64,000 nucleotides of DNA, taken from Celeribacter arenosi (GTDB lineage Bacteria; Pseudomonadota; Alphaproteobacteria; Rhodobacterales; Rhodobacteraceae). Positions 34,254 through 43,127 of the stretch are shown here, in pieces; positions within the stretch are counted from its first letter, which is position 1; the number at the start of each line of letters is the position of its first letter. The notes beneath the pieces are model-generated. The model was given only the letters and a program-made list of their open reading frames with translations, was not told the DNA's origin and did no database searches. The position numbers were made by a program, and so were the translations under genes. The stretch spans positions 1 to 64,000 of the forward strand of contig NZ_BAABDF010000001.1 in NCBI RefSeq assembly GCF_039539485.1. Reading direction: 5' to 3'.

Positions 34254-36440
34254 TTATCCGATGATGGCGTTGAGCGTCTCGGACGGGCGCATGATCTTTG
34301 CAACCTTCGCGGGGTCGGCGTGGTAGTAGCCGCCCATATCCGCGGGCTGACCCTCAGCGGCTTTCAGTTCAGCCAGGATCTTTTCTTCGTTCGCGGAGAG
34401 TTTCTCTGCAATCGGTTTGAAGTGGGCGGCCAGATCTGCGTCTTCGCCTTGTGCCGCGAGCGCCTCGGCCCAGTAACGTGCGAACCAGTAGTGCGACGAG
34501 CGGTTGTCGTTCTGGCCGACTTTGCGTTCTGGCGAGCGACCTTCGAGGAGGACCTTCTGGGTCGCGTCCTCAACGGCGGCACCGAGGACTGCGGCTTTCA
34601 CCTTGCCACGCGACGCTGCGAGGAAGTTGAAGCTTTCGCCCAAGGCGCAGAATTCGCCCAAGGAATCCCAACGCAGGTGGTTTTCTTCTTGTAGCTGCTG
34701 GACGTGCTTTGGCGCGGAGCCACCGGCACCGGTCTCAAAGAGGCCGCCACCCTGCATCAGTTTCACGATGGAGAGCATTTTCGCCGACGTCCCCAGTTCG
34801 AGGATCGGGAACAGATCGGTCAGATAATCCCGCAGAACGTTGCCGGTGATCGTCACGACGTCCTTGCCCTCACGCATGTTGATGAGTGTGAAGCGGGTCG
34901 CCTCGCGCGGTGCGAGGATCGGGATTTCCACACCGGCTTTTTCCAGCGCGGGTTTGACAACCTTGATGAGTTCGGCGTCATGCGCACGTGCACTGTCGAG
35001 CCAGAAGGCAGCGGTGCCGGTGGCTTTGTAGCGCTCGATGCCGAGCTGGATCCAATCCTCGATCGGGGCCTTTTTGGCTGTGCAGGACCGCCAGATGTCG
35101 CCCTTTTCAACCTCGTGGGAGTGCAACACAGCACCGGAGGCGAGAACCAGAGAGATCGTGCCATTGGCAGGGGCTTCGAATGTCGTCGGGTGGGACCCGT
35201 ATTCTTCCGCCTTCTGCGCCATCAGGCCGACGTTGGAGACCGCGCCACAGGAGGTGACGTCGAGTTTTCCGGTCTCCTTGAAGTACTCGATGGTTTCGTC
35301 ATAAACGCCCGCGTAGCAGTTGTCGGGGATGCAGCATTTGGTGTCTGCGGCCTTGCCGTCAGGGCCCCAACCGATGCCGCCTGCTTTGATCACGGCGGGC
35401 ATGGAGGCGTCGATGATGACGTCAGAGGGGACGTGCAGGTTGGTAATGCCGCGGTCGCTGTCGACCATGTAGAGCGGCGGGCGGGCGGCGAGGGCGGCTT
35501 TGAGATCGGCCTCCATCTGCGCGTTACCCGCGATCAGTTTTTCGAGCGCGCCAAGGCCACCGTTCGGGTTGAAGTCAAGCGCATCACCGTGTTTGGCGAG
35601 GAACTCTTCGATGTAGACCGCAACGAAGTGGCCAAAGATGATCGGGTCGGAGACCTTCATCATGGTCGCTTTGAGGTGCACGGAGAACAGCACGCCCTCG
35701 GGCATGGATGCGATCTCCGCCCGTATAAAGTCGCGCAGCGCGGACGCCGACATATAGGTCGCGTCAACAACGGTGCCTTCGTCAAATGACAGACCGTCCT
35801 TGAGAACCGTTTCGGTACCGTCGGCTGCGGTGAACACGATTTTCGCGCCACCGGCCTGCGCCGCGGTGATGGTCGTGGATTTTTCGTTGGCAAAGAAGTC
35901 GCGCCCGGACATGGAGGCCACAGTGGTTTTGGAGTCTTTCGTCCATTCGCCCATGCGGTGCGGGTTTGCCTTCGCGTATTCTTTGACGGCCTTTGCGGAG
36001 CGACGATCGGAGTTACCTTCGCGCAAAACGGGGTTCACGGCCGACCCTTTGATGGTGTCGTAGCGCGCACGGATTTCTTTTTCCGCATCGGTCTTGGGGT
36101 CGGCGGGGTAGTCGGGAATTGCGTAGCCTTGGCTCTGCAATTCGGCGACGGCGGCCTCAAGTTGGGGCACGGAGGCCGAGACGTTCGGGAGTTTGATCAC
36201 GTTCGCTTCGGGCGTTTTGACGAGCTGGCCGAGTTCGGCGAGATCATCGGTGATCTTTTGATCGTCCGTGAGGAAGTCGGGGAAGATCGACAGGATCCGA
36301 CCGGCCACCGAAATGTCGCGGGTTTCAACCTCGATCCCTGCCGCGGAGGCATAGGATTGGATGATCGGGAGAAGCGATCCGCGCGCGAGCTCGGGGGCTT
36401 CATCGACGATGGTGTAGATAATATCGGGTGTCTTGGCCAT
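34254..36440 (-). CDS. icd: NADP-dependent isocitrate dehydrogenase, monomeric type
   Basis: The 728-residue protein matches the monomeric isocitrate dehydrogenase family over its full length: KTPDIIYTIVDEAPELAR at the start, KLPNVSASVPQLEAAVAELQSQGY, GNSDRRSAKAVKEYAKANPHRMG, and WFARYWAEALAAQ near the end. It converts isocitrate to 2-oxoglutarate in the TCA cycle. The ATG at 36440 has a GGAGGACACC ribosome site; the 11-residue upstream extension is not family sequence. It is 124 bases from tsaD on the same strand and may be separately transcribed. Confidence 0.97.
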   Translation of the reverse strand: MAKTPDIIYTIVDEAPELARGSLLPIIQSYASAAGIEVETRDISVAGRILSIFPDFLTDDQKITDDLAELGQLVKTPEANVIKLPNVSASVPQLEAAVAELQSQGYAIPDYPADPKTDAEKEIRARYDTIKGSAVNPVLREGNSDRRSAKAVKEYAKANPHRMGEWTKDSKTTVASMSGRDFFANEKSTTITAAQAGGAKIVFTAADGTETVLKDGLSFDEGTVVDATYMSASALRDFIRAEIASMPEGVLFSVHLKATMMKVSDPIIFGHFVAVYIEEFLAKHGDALDFNPNGGLGALEKLIAGNAQMEADLKAALAARPPLYMVDSDRGITNLHVPSDVIIDASMPAVIKAGGIGWGPDGKAADTKCCIPDNCYAGVYDETIEYFKETGKLDVTSCGAVSNVGLMAQKAEEYGSHPTTFEAPANGTISLVLASGAVLHSHEVEKGDIWRSCTAKKAPIEDWIQLGIERYKATGTAAFWLDSARAHDAELIKVVKPALEKAGVEIPILAPREATRFTLINMREGKDVVTITGNVLRDYLTDLFPILELGTSAKMLSIVKLMQGGGLFETGAGGSAPKHVQQLQEENHLRWDSLGEFCALGESFNFLAASRGKVKAAVLGAAVEDATQKVLLEGRSPERKVGQNDNRSSHYWFARYWAEALAAQGEDADLAAHFKPIAEKLSANEEKILAELKAAEGQPADMGGYYHADPAKVAKIMRPSETLNAIIG

Positions 36441-36564
36441 GGTGTCCTCCAGTGGTCGAATCCGCGGGCGCAAAATGCTTGCGCCGGTTGCCCATGCGCG
36501 TAGCGGTTCGGCGCGCTCAAGTCAATGTATCCCGCTGTATACAATGCGCCTGCGCGGCGTTTTG

Positions 36565-37557
36565 TCAGGGCGTTCCCAACGGCAGGTTGGGTTTGGGAAC
36601 CGGCGCTGGAGAAATGTCGCGCTCGATATAATCCCACGCCGCCAAGGCGATCATCGCACCATTGTCCGTGGCCCATTTTGTCGGCGGCAGGCACAGGGTG
36701 ACGTTGTGGGTCTGGGCCACGGTCTGCATGGCCTCGCGCACCTGCGGGGATGCGGCGACGCCTCCGACAATCGTCAAAGCCTTTGCAGGATGCTCGCTCA
36801 GGGCGCGATCTGCCTTTGTGCTCAGTACGTCAATGGTCGCTTCGACAAAGGCCGCGGCCATATCGGCGACGGGCGTTTCGGGCGCTTTTTCCATTTGACG
36901 GGCGACAGCGGATTTCAGGCCCGAGAATGAAAATTCGAACCCCTCCGCTTTCATCGGGCGGGGCAGGCGCAGGGCAGGGGTACCCTCGCGGGCAAGCCGG
37001 TCGATCGCCGGTCCGCCCGGCATGCCGAGGCCAAGCGTGCGCGCGACCTTGTCGTAGCATTCGCCCACGGAGTCATCGCGTGTGGAACCAAGCAGGGAGA
37101 TGTCCCATTCATTTTCCATGCGCGCGATGAGCGTATGGCCACCCGACACCAACATCACGATCGCCGGCAAAGGCATGGATCCGCCGTCCAATCCGACCGA
37201 GCGGAGGTGGCCGCGCAAATGGTTCACGCCGATGACAGGTACGCCCCACACGAGAGATAGCGCATCGGCTGTGGCCAACCCGACGAGGAGCGAACCGATC
37301 AAGCCCGGCCCCCGTGTGACACCAATCGCGGCGAGATCGGCAGGGGTCGCATTGGCGGACTGCATTGCTTTTTGCACGGTCGGCAGGATCGCGTCGAGAT
37401 GCGCCCGCGAGGCCAGTTCGGGATAGACGCCACCGAATGCTTCATGCACGTCGAACTGGGTCATGGTTTCAATCGCTGCGACATTGCCGTTGCGATCCAC
37501 CAAGGCCACTGAGGTGTCGTCGCAGGAGGTCTCGATCCCGAGGACAAAGCGGCTCAT
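36565..37557 (-). CDS. tsaD: tRNA N6-threonylcarbamoyladenosine transferase TsaD
   Basis: The 330-residue protein starts MSRFVLGIETSCDDTSVALV, has the metal-binding His113-x3-His117 in VNHLRGHL, and FGVVAYP-type family segments such as GPGLIGSLLVGL and FSFSGLKSAV. It transfers the threonylcarbamoyl group to A37 of ANN-decoding tRNAs together with TsaB and TsaE. The start at 37557 overlaps the tsaC stop by 4 bases. It is the last gene of the tsaEBCD operon. Confidence 0.97.
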   Translation of the reverse strand: MSRFVLGIETSCDDTSVALVDRNGNVAAIETMTQFDVHEAFGGVYPELASRAHLDAILPTVQKAMQSANATPADLAAIGVTRGPGLIGSLLVGLATADALSLVWGVPVIGVNHLRGHLRSVGLDGGSMPLPAIVMLVSGGHTLIARMENEWDISLLGSTRDDSVGECYDKVARTLGLGMPGGPAIDRLAREGTPALRLPRPMKAEGFEFSFSGLKSAVARQMEKAPETPVADMAAAFVEATIDVLSTKADRALSEHPAKALTIVGGVAASPQVREAMQTVAQTHNVTLCLPPTKWATDNGAMIALAAWDYIERDISPAPVPKPNLPLGTP

Positions 37558-38150
37558 GTCACATCCCCCAGAATTTGGGTGATTTGCGCCCGCGAGACCG
37601 CGCCAAGACGTTCGATTTTGGGAGGCACGGTTTGGCAATTGACCAAGGTCGACGGTGTTTCGGTGCGCGAAGTCCCCGTGACCACGAGGTCAGGTGCATC
37701 TGTGAGATCGGCCGCGGCGGCGGCGCTGGTTGCGGGGGTTGGCCGCCCCGACCGGTTCGCGGAGGTGACGAAAAGGGGTCCCGCGTCCCGCAGGACCGCG
37801 CGCAGGAAATCGTCATCGGGAATGCGCACGGCGATTTCGCTCCGCCCCTTCAGCCACGCCGGTGTGCGTGCGGGGTCGAGGCCGAGTACAATCGTCAGCG
37901 GGCCGGGCATGAATTCACTGGTCGCCAGCGCGGTTGCACTGGGTGTCATGATCCCACCGATTGCAACAATCTGATCCAGATCGGCGACCATAACAGGCAG
38001 GTTCTTTTCGCGCGGGCGATCTTTGAGCGCGTAGAGACGTTCGACGGCATCTTCGTGCGCGGGTGAGACGGCGAGGCCGAGAACGGTATCGGTCGCCAGT
38101 AGGACCACTTTGCCCGCCTTAAGGGCGGCGACCACGACATCGGGTGTCAT
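37554..38150 (-). CDS. tsaC: L-threonylcarbamoyladenylate synthase TsaC
   Basis: The 198-residue protein is a YrdC-domain enzyme making threonylcarbamoyl-AMP from threonine, bicarbonate and ATP. The key elements are GKVVLLATDTVLGLAV, LYALKDRPREKNLPVMV (KxR substrate site), GPLTIVLG, and SEIAVRIPDD followed by PLFVTSANRSGRP. The usual TVYGL reads TVLGL here. It lacks the Sua5 C-terminal domain, so it is the short TsaC form. It overlaps both neighbours by 4 bases. Confidence 0.95.
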   Translation of the reverse strand: MTPDVVVAALKAGKVVLLATDTVLGLAVSPAHEDAVERLYALKDRPREKNLPVMVADLDQIVAIGGIMTPSATALATSEFMPGPLTIVLGLDPARTPAWLKGRSEIAVRIPDDDFLRAVLRDAGPLFVTSANRSGRPTPATSAAAAADLTDAPDLVVTGTSRTETPSTLVNCQTVPPKIERLGAVSRAQITQILGDVT

Positions 38151-38755
38151 TGCAGTGTCTCCACAATGGGTCTGGCCCGTGCATCACTGGGCAGCCCGGG
38201 GGCGTGCATGGCCATTTTCGCCATGACTCCCATGTCCGCAACATTGGTCAACGGGGCGGGATAGCCGTCGAGAGGCACATTCCCCGCAATGTCGACATTT
38301 GACAGGTTTTTGACGGCATCGAGCGCGGTGTCACGTTCGCAATATTCGTATCGTACAAGTTCATTGTTCTCGAAGATTCCGAAATGAACAAAGGGCCGCG
38401 CGGCTTTGCGCAGAATCGCGACCGGTCCTTTGCCCGTCCAAACCGTGCGCCCCAACAATTCAAAGGCCGGAAGGCCAATGACGGGCTTTGACAGGGCATA
38501 TCCCAACGCGTTTACAAACGCCGCGCCGGTGCGCGTGGCGCCCAGACCGCCGGGGCCGATATCACTGGCGAGGATTTCGAGATCGCCCACCGCGGCACCC
38601 AGCGTCCGCAGCCCGGCTTCCAACATGGCGCGGTAGTCGCGGTTGTCCTCGAAAGCGGGATCGGATCGCGTGTCGAAGCGGATGTTTTCACCCTCGGCCA
38701 AGGCGAGAATGGGCGCGCCATTGGAAACCTGAAGGAGCAGTGTCAAAGCGCTCAT
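38147..38755 (-). CDS. tsaB: t6A biosynthesis dimerisation protein TsaB
   Basis: The 202-residue protein has the TsaB pattern RDYRAMLEAGLRTLGAAVGDLEILASDIGPGGLGATRTGAAFVNALGYALSKPVIGL. The N-terminus (LLLQVSNGAPILAL) departs from the common AIDTS start, consistent with TsaB being a non-catalytic ASKHA-fold partner of TsaD. The start at 38755 overlaps the tsaE stop; a longer upstream frame is a tsaE shadow. Confidence 0.9.
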   Translation of the reverse strand: MSALTLLLQVSNGAPILALAEGENIRFDTRSDPAFEDNRDYRAMLEAGLRTLGAAVGDLEILASDIGPGGLGATRTGAAFVNALGYALSKPVIGLPAFELLGRTVWTGKGPVAILRKAARPFVHFGIFENNELVRYEYCERDTALDAVKNLSNVDIAGNVPLDGYPAPLTNVADMGVMAKMAMHAPGLPSDARARPIVETLQ

Positions 38756-39213
38756 GCCAAAGCCTCCAGCACAGGGGCCCATCGGGCATCCGTGGCCGTC
38801 ACCGTGTAGCTGCGCGCGGTTTCGCCGTTCGCGAGATCGATACGGATCGAAAGCGCTTCGGGAAACGCATCCCCCAAACGTGCACCCCATTCGATGACCG
38901 TGATGGCACGCTCCATGTCATCCTCGAGCCCTAGATTATGAAATTCACGTTCATTTTTAAGGCGGTAGGCGTCGATATGAATCAGGTTTCCACGCGGCAG
39001 ATCATAGATATTGGCAATCGTGTAGGTCGGCGACGTTACCGGATCGTCGGTGCCAAGCGCCAGTCCGAGCGCGCGTGTGAAAAACGTCTTTCCCGCCGCC
39101 AGTGCCCCGTCGAGCATCACAATGTCGCCCGCCCGCAAATGCGGTGCGAGGGTTTGCGCGAGGGCGGTACTCGCGGTCTCGTCCGGGACGTGGATTTTGG
39201 CGGTCGTGGTCAT
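38752..39213 (-). CDS. tsaE: t6A biosynthesis ATPase TsaE
   Basis: The 153-residue ATPase has the P-loop LDGALAAGKTFFTRAL, the switch segment VTSPTYTIANIYD and Walker B region LIHIDAYRLKNEREFHNLGLED, followed by ITVIEWGARLGDAFP, all family hallmarks. It powers cycling of the TsaBD complex. The chosen ATG (39213) gives normal length. First gene of the four-gene t6A operon. Confidence 0.95.
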   Translation of the reverse strand: MTTTAKIHVPDETASTALAQTLAPHLRAGDIVMLDGALAAGKTFFTRALGLALGTDDPVTSPTYTIANIYDLPRGNLIHIDAYRLKNEREFHNLGLEDDMERAITVIEWGARLGDAFPEALSIRIDLANGETARSYTVTATDARWAPVLEALA

Positions 39214-39257
39214 GGCGTGAGGCTTTAGGCCAAACGGCGCGCCACGTCCAGTTGGCG

Positions 39258-39983
39258 CTATTTGAAGATACGGTTGAACCACGTGCGCGGCAGGTAGCGC
39301 CCCATCGTGAAGAGCCATGCGAAGGGGCGCGGGAATGCGGTTTCAAACCGACCGCGCTCAAGGGCGCGCACAACGTGGCGTGCGGCCGCGTCGGGCGTCA
39401 TCATTTGGGGCATGGCGAAATCGTTCTTTTTCGTCAGGCGGGTATCGATGAATCCGGGATTTGCGATTTGTACCGAGACGCCGCTCCCGCCGAGATCGAC
39501 CAAAAGGTTTTCGGCCAGATGCATCAGCGCCGCCTTTGACGCACCATATCCGATCGCGCCCGGCAGGCCGCGATAGCCCGATAAAGATCCGATCAACATA
39601 ATGCGCCCGTGACCGCGACGCGCAAAATGCGGGACGATATGGGAGAGCACGCGCACGGCGCCGGTGAAGTTGACGTCAATCATCCGCTCGACCGCTTCTG
39701 CGTCCCACTCCGGTGCGCTCACCGGTTCGTAGAAGCCCGCGCAATAGATGATGCCATCCGCCTTCTGTGCGAGGTCGAAACTGTATCTGACGGACACGGG
39801 GTCTGTGACATCCAGCGGGAGCGCCGAGCATCCGCCAAATTCTGCGCAGAGTTCCCTCAACCGGTCCTGGGAGCGCGCGGAGAGAATCATTGTTGCGCCT
39901 TTTGCGGTCATTTGTTCGCAAATTGCGCGTCCGAGGCCCTCAGATGCCCCGATAAGCCACCATGTTTGTCCTTCAAAAGTCAT
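39258..39983 (-). CDS. SDR family oxidoreductase in the RpoE-linked operon
   Basis: The 241-residue short-chain dehydrogenase has IGASEGLGRAI, IIYCAGFYEP in place of NNAG, a Ser in IGSLSGYRG and Tyr-x3-Lys in YGASKAAL. It is the third gene of the minus-strand unit FAD oxidoreductase, DUF1365, SDR, with an 11-base overlap upstream. In R. sphaeroides an SDR also belongs to the operon adjacent to rpoE-chrR, so it probably takes part in a singlet-oxygen or lipid response (inference). Confidence 0.88.
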   Translation of the reverse strand: MTFEGQTWWLIGASEGLGRAICEQMTAKGATMILSARSQDRLRELCAEFGGCSALPLDVTDPVSVRYSFDLAQKADGIIYCAGFYEPVSAPEWDAEAVERMIDVNFTGAVRVLSHIVPHFARRGHGRIMLIGSLSGYRGLPGAIGYGASKAALMHLAENLLVDLGGSGVSVQIANPGFIDTRLTKKNDFAMPQMMTPDAAARHVVRALERGRFETAFPRPFAWLFTMGRYLPRTWFNRIFK

Positions 39984-40746
39984 GTGAGGAGGCCTCGGGT
40001 AGGGTGAGTTCGTGGGTCGGGGGCGTTGGTTGTCTGCGCCACCGCGCGCCCTTCAGTTTCAGTTTCAGTGCCTGCCAATGGATCAGGGCGATCGTGCGCA
40101 TCGGCCCGAACGGGCGGCGCAGGGTCGCCAGCAGGATCGCGCGATTGGTTAAGCGGGCACGTTTGCCATGCAGGGTCGCTATGACGCCTTTGGCACCGTT
40201 TTCGTGGAAAATGCGGATGGCAATCTTTTGCGCGTCGATGTCGAAATTGAAATGATACAGCCCCGCCACATCCTGAAACGGGGAAACGTGCAGGTGTTTT
40301 CGGGCGGTAATGCGGTGATCTTTGCGGATCGGTGCATGGTCGGGATTGAAGCAGAGATAGGAATGGCGGTCGCCAAATGGGGTCGACACTTCCGCAATGA
40401 CCGCAATGAGGTCCGCGCCGCGCCAACCGAACCAGAACGACACCGGATTGAATGCATAGCCGAGAAACCGTGGCTGCGTCAGCAACTCCAACCGGAGGTC
40501 GCCCAACCCTGCCTGCGCAAAGGCTGCGCGCGCCCAGGTGGCCCCAATACCTTGGGTCAGAGGGCCGCCGTGGTCGCGATCATGCACGGAAGCGAGGTTG
40601 AACCCGTTGCGCGAGAAAAGGCGCGGACCTTCTGTGGCATCGGGGTCGATCAGGACGCAATCCACGCCATAGCGAAACGAATTGCGAGGCCCCCCACGTC
40701 TGCCGTGGACGGTATGCCCGGCGATGTGTTGGGGCCAATGGGTCAT
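39973..40746 (-). CDS. DUF1365 family protein
   Basis: The 257-residue protein matches DUF1365: RYGVDCVLIDPD near the start, QPRFLGYAFNPVSFWFGWR, VIAEVSTPFGDRHSYL, and HVSPFQDVAGLYHFNF. The function is not established. It regularly sits beside an FAD amine-oxidase-like gene and lipid-modifying genes. The ATG at 40746 overlaps the stop of the FAD gene by 4 bases; a longer in-frame extension upstream is a shadow. Confidence 0.92.
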   Translation of the reverse strand: MTHWPQHIAGHTVHGRRGGPRNSFRYGVDCVLIDPDATEGPRLFSRNGFNLASVHDRDHGGPLTQGIGATWARAAFAQAGLGDLRLELLTQPRFLGYAFNPVSFWFGWRGADLIAVIAEVSTPFGDRHSYLCFNPDHAPIRKDHRITARKHLHVSPFQDVAGLYHFNFDIDAQKIAIRIFHENGAKGVIATLHGKRARLTNRAILLATLRRPFGPMRTIALIHWQALKLKLKGARWRRQPTPPTHELTLPEASSHDF

Positions 40747-42038
40747 TGCGCGGCCATTGCGACCGAGGTGTCGGCGATCTGGCGGGCGACTTCTGCGGCC
40801 GAATGAAAGCCGTCTTCGTGGAAACCGTTGCGCATGTATGCGCCTGCGAACCACGTGCGATTTGTGCCCTGAAGCGCGGCCAGACGTTTCTGCGCGGCCA
40901 TCGCGGCAGTGTCGAACAGAGGGTGATCGAAAGAGACTTCGTCGTAGATGAGCTCTTCGCGCACCGAGCTGGCAGGGTTGAGGGAAATGAACAGGGGATC
41001 GTTTTCCGGCAGCCCCTGCAAACGGTTCATCCAGTAGGTCACGCCGAGCTTTGTCTCGGCCCCCGCATTGTCCGCTTTGTAAATCCACGACGACCAGCAC
41101 GAACGCCGTTTGGGCATCTGGGAGGTGTCTGCATGGAGGAGCACTCGGTTGGGTTGATATGTCAGATCACCAAGCGCGGATTGCTCCTGAGGCGTGGCGT
41201 CGGTGAGCATGGCGAGGGACTGATCAGAATGGCTGGCCATAATGACCTCGTCGAAATGCATCGCGACGCCACCTTTAGCGCGGATTGTGACACCGTTTGC
41301 GGTGCGTGTAACGGCGCGGACCTTTGCGCCCATATGGAAGGTCACGCCCAAACGGCGCAGATGTCTTTCCAGAAGGGTGACATATTCGATCGAACCGCCA
41401 TCAACGGTCCACCATTGATGCTGACCCGTCGTGGACAGCAATGCGTGGTTTTTGAAGAAATGCACCAGCGAGGCGGCCGGATAGGCGCGCACGCCTGCGG
41501 GCGGGGTAGACCAGATCGCACCGCACAGCGGCATGAGGTAGTAGCGCATAAACCAATCGCCCAGCCCCATTTCGTCGATCAAGTCGCCGATGGTCTGGTT
41601 GTCATCGCGCAGCGCGTCAATCGCGCCTTTGTTGAACCGCAGGATGTCACGCACCATCCCCAAAAATTCGGGGCGCACCATGTTGCGGCGTTGGCCAAAA
41701 ACCTGATTGAGGGTTTGCAGCCCATATTCGATGCGCCCGCCGTCAATGGAGGCGCCAAACGACATGTCAGACTTTTTGACCGGCACGTCTAGGGCATCGA
41801 ACATCGCCGTCAAATTCGGGTAGTTGGGATAATTGAAAACGATAAACCCTGTGTCCACGGCGACATTGCCACGTTGCCCCGCCATGATCGTTCGTGCGTG
41901 ACCACCCAACCGGTTCTCGGCCTCAAACACCGTTACGTCGTGATCGGGTGCGAGAAGATAGGCGCTGGCCAAGCCGGAGATTCCTGCACCGACAATGGCG
42001 ATGCGTCGTTTGGGGCGGAACGGTGCGTCGAACGACAT
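40743..42038 (-). CDS. FAD-dependent amine-oxidase-like oxidoreductase
   Basis: The 431-residue flavoprotein has the dinucleotide motif IAIVGAGISGLASAYLL, the acidic pair and RLGGHARTI at the FAD site, and a C-terminal FAD segment WFAGAYMRNGFHEDGFHSAAEVARQI. It belongs to the amine oxidase/desaturase-like group that pairs with DUF1365. The ATG at 42038 lies 33 bases downstream of a TGATCC-N18-TAA promoter. In Rhodobacter sphaeroides operons of this type are part of the RpoE regulon and have been connected with furan fatty acid formation; I cannot assign this protein to a specific step. Confidence 0.9.
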   Translation of the reverse strand: MSFDAPFRPKRRIAIVGAGISGLASAYLLAPDHDVTVFEAENRLGGHARTIMAGQRGNVAVDTGFIVFNYPNYPNLTAMFDALDVPVKKSDMSFGASIDGGRIEYGLQTLNQVFGQRRNMVRPEFLGMVRDILRFNKGAIDALRDDNQTIGDLIDEMGLGDWFMRYYLMPLCGAIWSTPPAGVRAYPAASLVHFFKNHALLSTTGQHQWWTVDGGSIEYVTLLERHLRRLGVTFHMGAKVRAVTRTANGVTIRAKGGVAMHFDEVIMASHSDQSLAMLTDATPQEQSALGDLTYQPNRVLLHADTSQMPKRRSCWSSWIYKADNAGAETKLGVTYWMNRLQGLPENDPLFISLNPASSVREELIYDEVSFDHPLFDTAAMAAQKRLAALQGTNRTWFAGAYMRNGFHEDGFHSAAEVARQIADTSVAMAAQ

Positions 42039-42072
42039 GTTTTTCTTATCCGTTTTTGTTTGTTCATACGCT

Positions 42073-42099
42073 TTACGCACATTGCGCCACACTGGATCA
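42073..42099 (-). promoter_or_regulatory. RpoE-type promoter for the FAD oxidoreductase operon
   Basis: On the minus strand TGATCC (42099-42094) is followed after 18 bases by TAAAG (from 42075). The same TGATCC-N18-TAA geometry occurs before rpoE. It fits the Rhodobacter RpoE core, and transcription would begin about 25-30 bases before the ATG at 42038. Confidence 0.75.
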
Positions 42100-42224
42100 T
42101 ATTCGGGCGCAATTGCCCCGACATTTCTGTGTTCGCCGGAATTTCACTATGAGTTGAGGGTGGGGCAACTGGTCAGGCGCGGCGATATCTTTTACGCTTT
42201 GAGCGTGCTCAGAACGGGTCGGAT

Positions 42225-42914
42225 ATGTTGGAAAAGTTTGGCGATGACATCTGGACGACGGACGGATCGACAGTTGAGGTTTTGGGGTTTCGATATCCCA
42301 CCCGCATGGTTCTCATCCGGCTGTCTGACGAAAGCCTGTTTGTGTGGTCGCCCATCGCGCTGAGTGATGAGCTTCGCGCTGAGGTTGATGCGCTGGGTGT
42401 TGTGGCTCACATCGTGGCGCCAAACTCGCTCCATCATTTGTCCGTGCTCGATTGGCAACGCGCATATCCCGCCGCAAAAACCTATGCGCCGCCCAAGTTG
42501 CGCGACAAGCGGCCCGATATCCGCTTTGACGAAGACCTAGGGGACGAAGCCAACGCTGCTTGGGCCGGTGACATTGATCAGGTGGTCGTGCAGGGTAACG
42601 CGATAACCTCGGAGGTGGTCTTTTTCCACAGGCGGAGTGAAACGGTGCTTTTCACGGACCTGCTCCAGCAGTTTCCTGACAACTGGTTTTCGGGATGGCG
42701 TAAAATCGTCGCGAAACTGGATCTGATGGTCTCGCCGGAGCCTGCTGTTCCACGGAAATTCCGTGTGGCGTTTAAGGACCGACAGGCGGCGCGGGAGGCA
42801 ATGAGGCGCATATTGGCTTGGCCTGCGCAAAAACTGGTGATGGCGCATGGTTCGCCCGTGACCCGTGATGCCAAAGGGGCATTAGCCCGCGCATTTGCAT
42901 GGTTGAAGGTGTGA
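42225..42914 (+). CDS. DUF4336 family protein
   Basis: The 229-residue protein matches DUF4336, a metallo-beta-lactamase-like family: TVEVLGFRYPTRMVLIRL, APNSLHHLSVLDWQRAYP with paired His, VFFHRRSETVLFTDLLQQF, and VMAHGSPVTRD near the end. Those His/Asp positions resemble the degenerate metal site. Function unknown. It lies between the RpoE-dependent operon and rpoE itself, with its own upstream gap and no recognisable RpoE promoter. Confidence 0.85.
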   Translation: MLEKFGDDIWTTDGSTVEVLGFRYPTRMVLIRLSDESLFVWSPIALSDELRAEVDALGVVAHIVAPNSLHHLSVLDWQRAYPAAKTYAPPKLRDKRPDIRFDEDLGDEANAAWAGDIDQVVVQGNAITSEVVFFHRRSETVLFTDLLQQFPDNWFSGWRKIVAKLDLMVSPEPAVPRKFRVAFKDRQAAREAMRRILAWPAQKLVMAHGSPVTRDAKGALARAFAWLKV

Positions 42915-43003
42915 CGTCCCGCCGGTCTCGGGTGATTTATGCCGGGTTAGGTGGGTGGTGATTGCGCGATTTCGGGTCCCCAGATATTTTTTGCAGTAAC
43001 GTA

Positions 43004-43030
43004 TGATCCATGGGTCGATTACGCGCGTAA
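43004..43030 (+). promoter_or_regulatory. RpoE-type autoregulatory promoter
   Basis: TGATCC (43004-43009) is followed by 18 bases and TAATTG (from 43028). This matches the promoter of the divergent FAD operon. Transcription from here would begin near 43037-43041, which places the first ATG (43038) at or before the start of the message and favours the downstream GTG at 43128. Confidence 0.75.
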
Positions 43031-43127
43031 TTGACATATGCTGAACCAGATTGAACATGTGGGATATGAGAGGTGGAGCGCTCCTGTGCGCCCATGCAAC
43101 CCCGTGATCGCGGAGGGGAATTCCCCG

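Noticed and set aside
34704..35789. 361-codon open frame antisense to icd
   Set aside because: Shadow of the monomeric isocitrate dehydrogenase gene.
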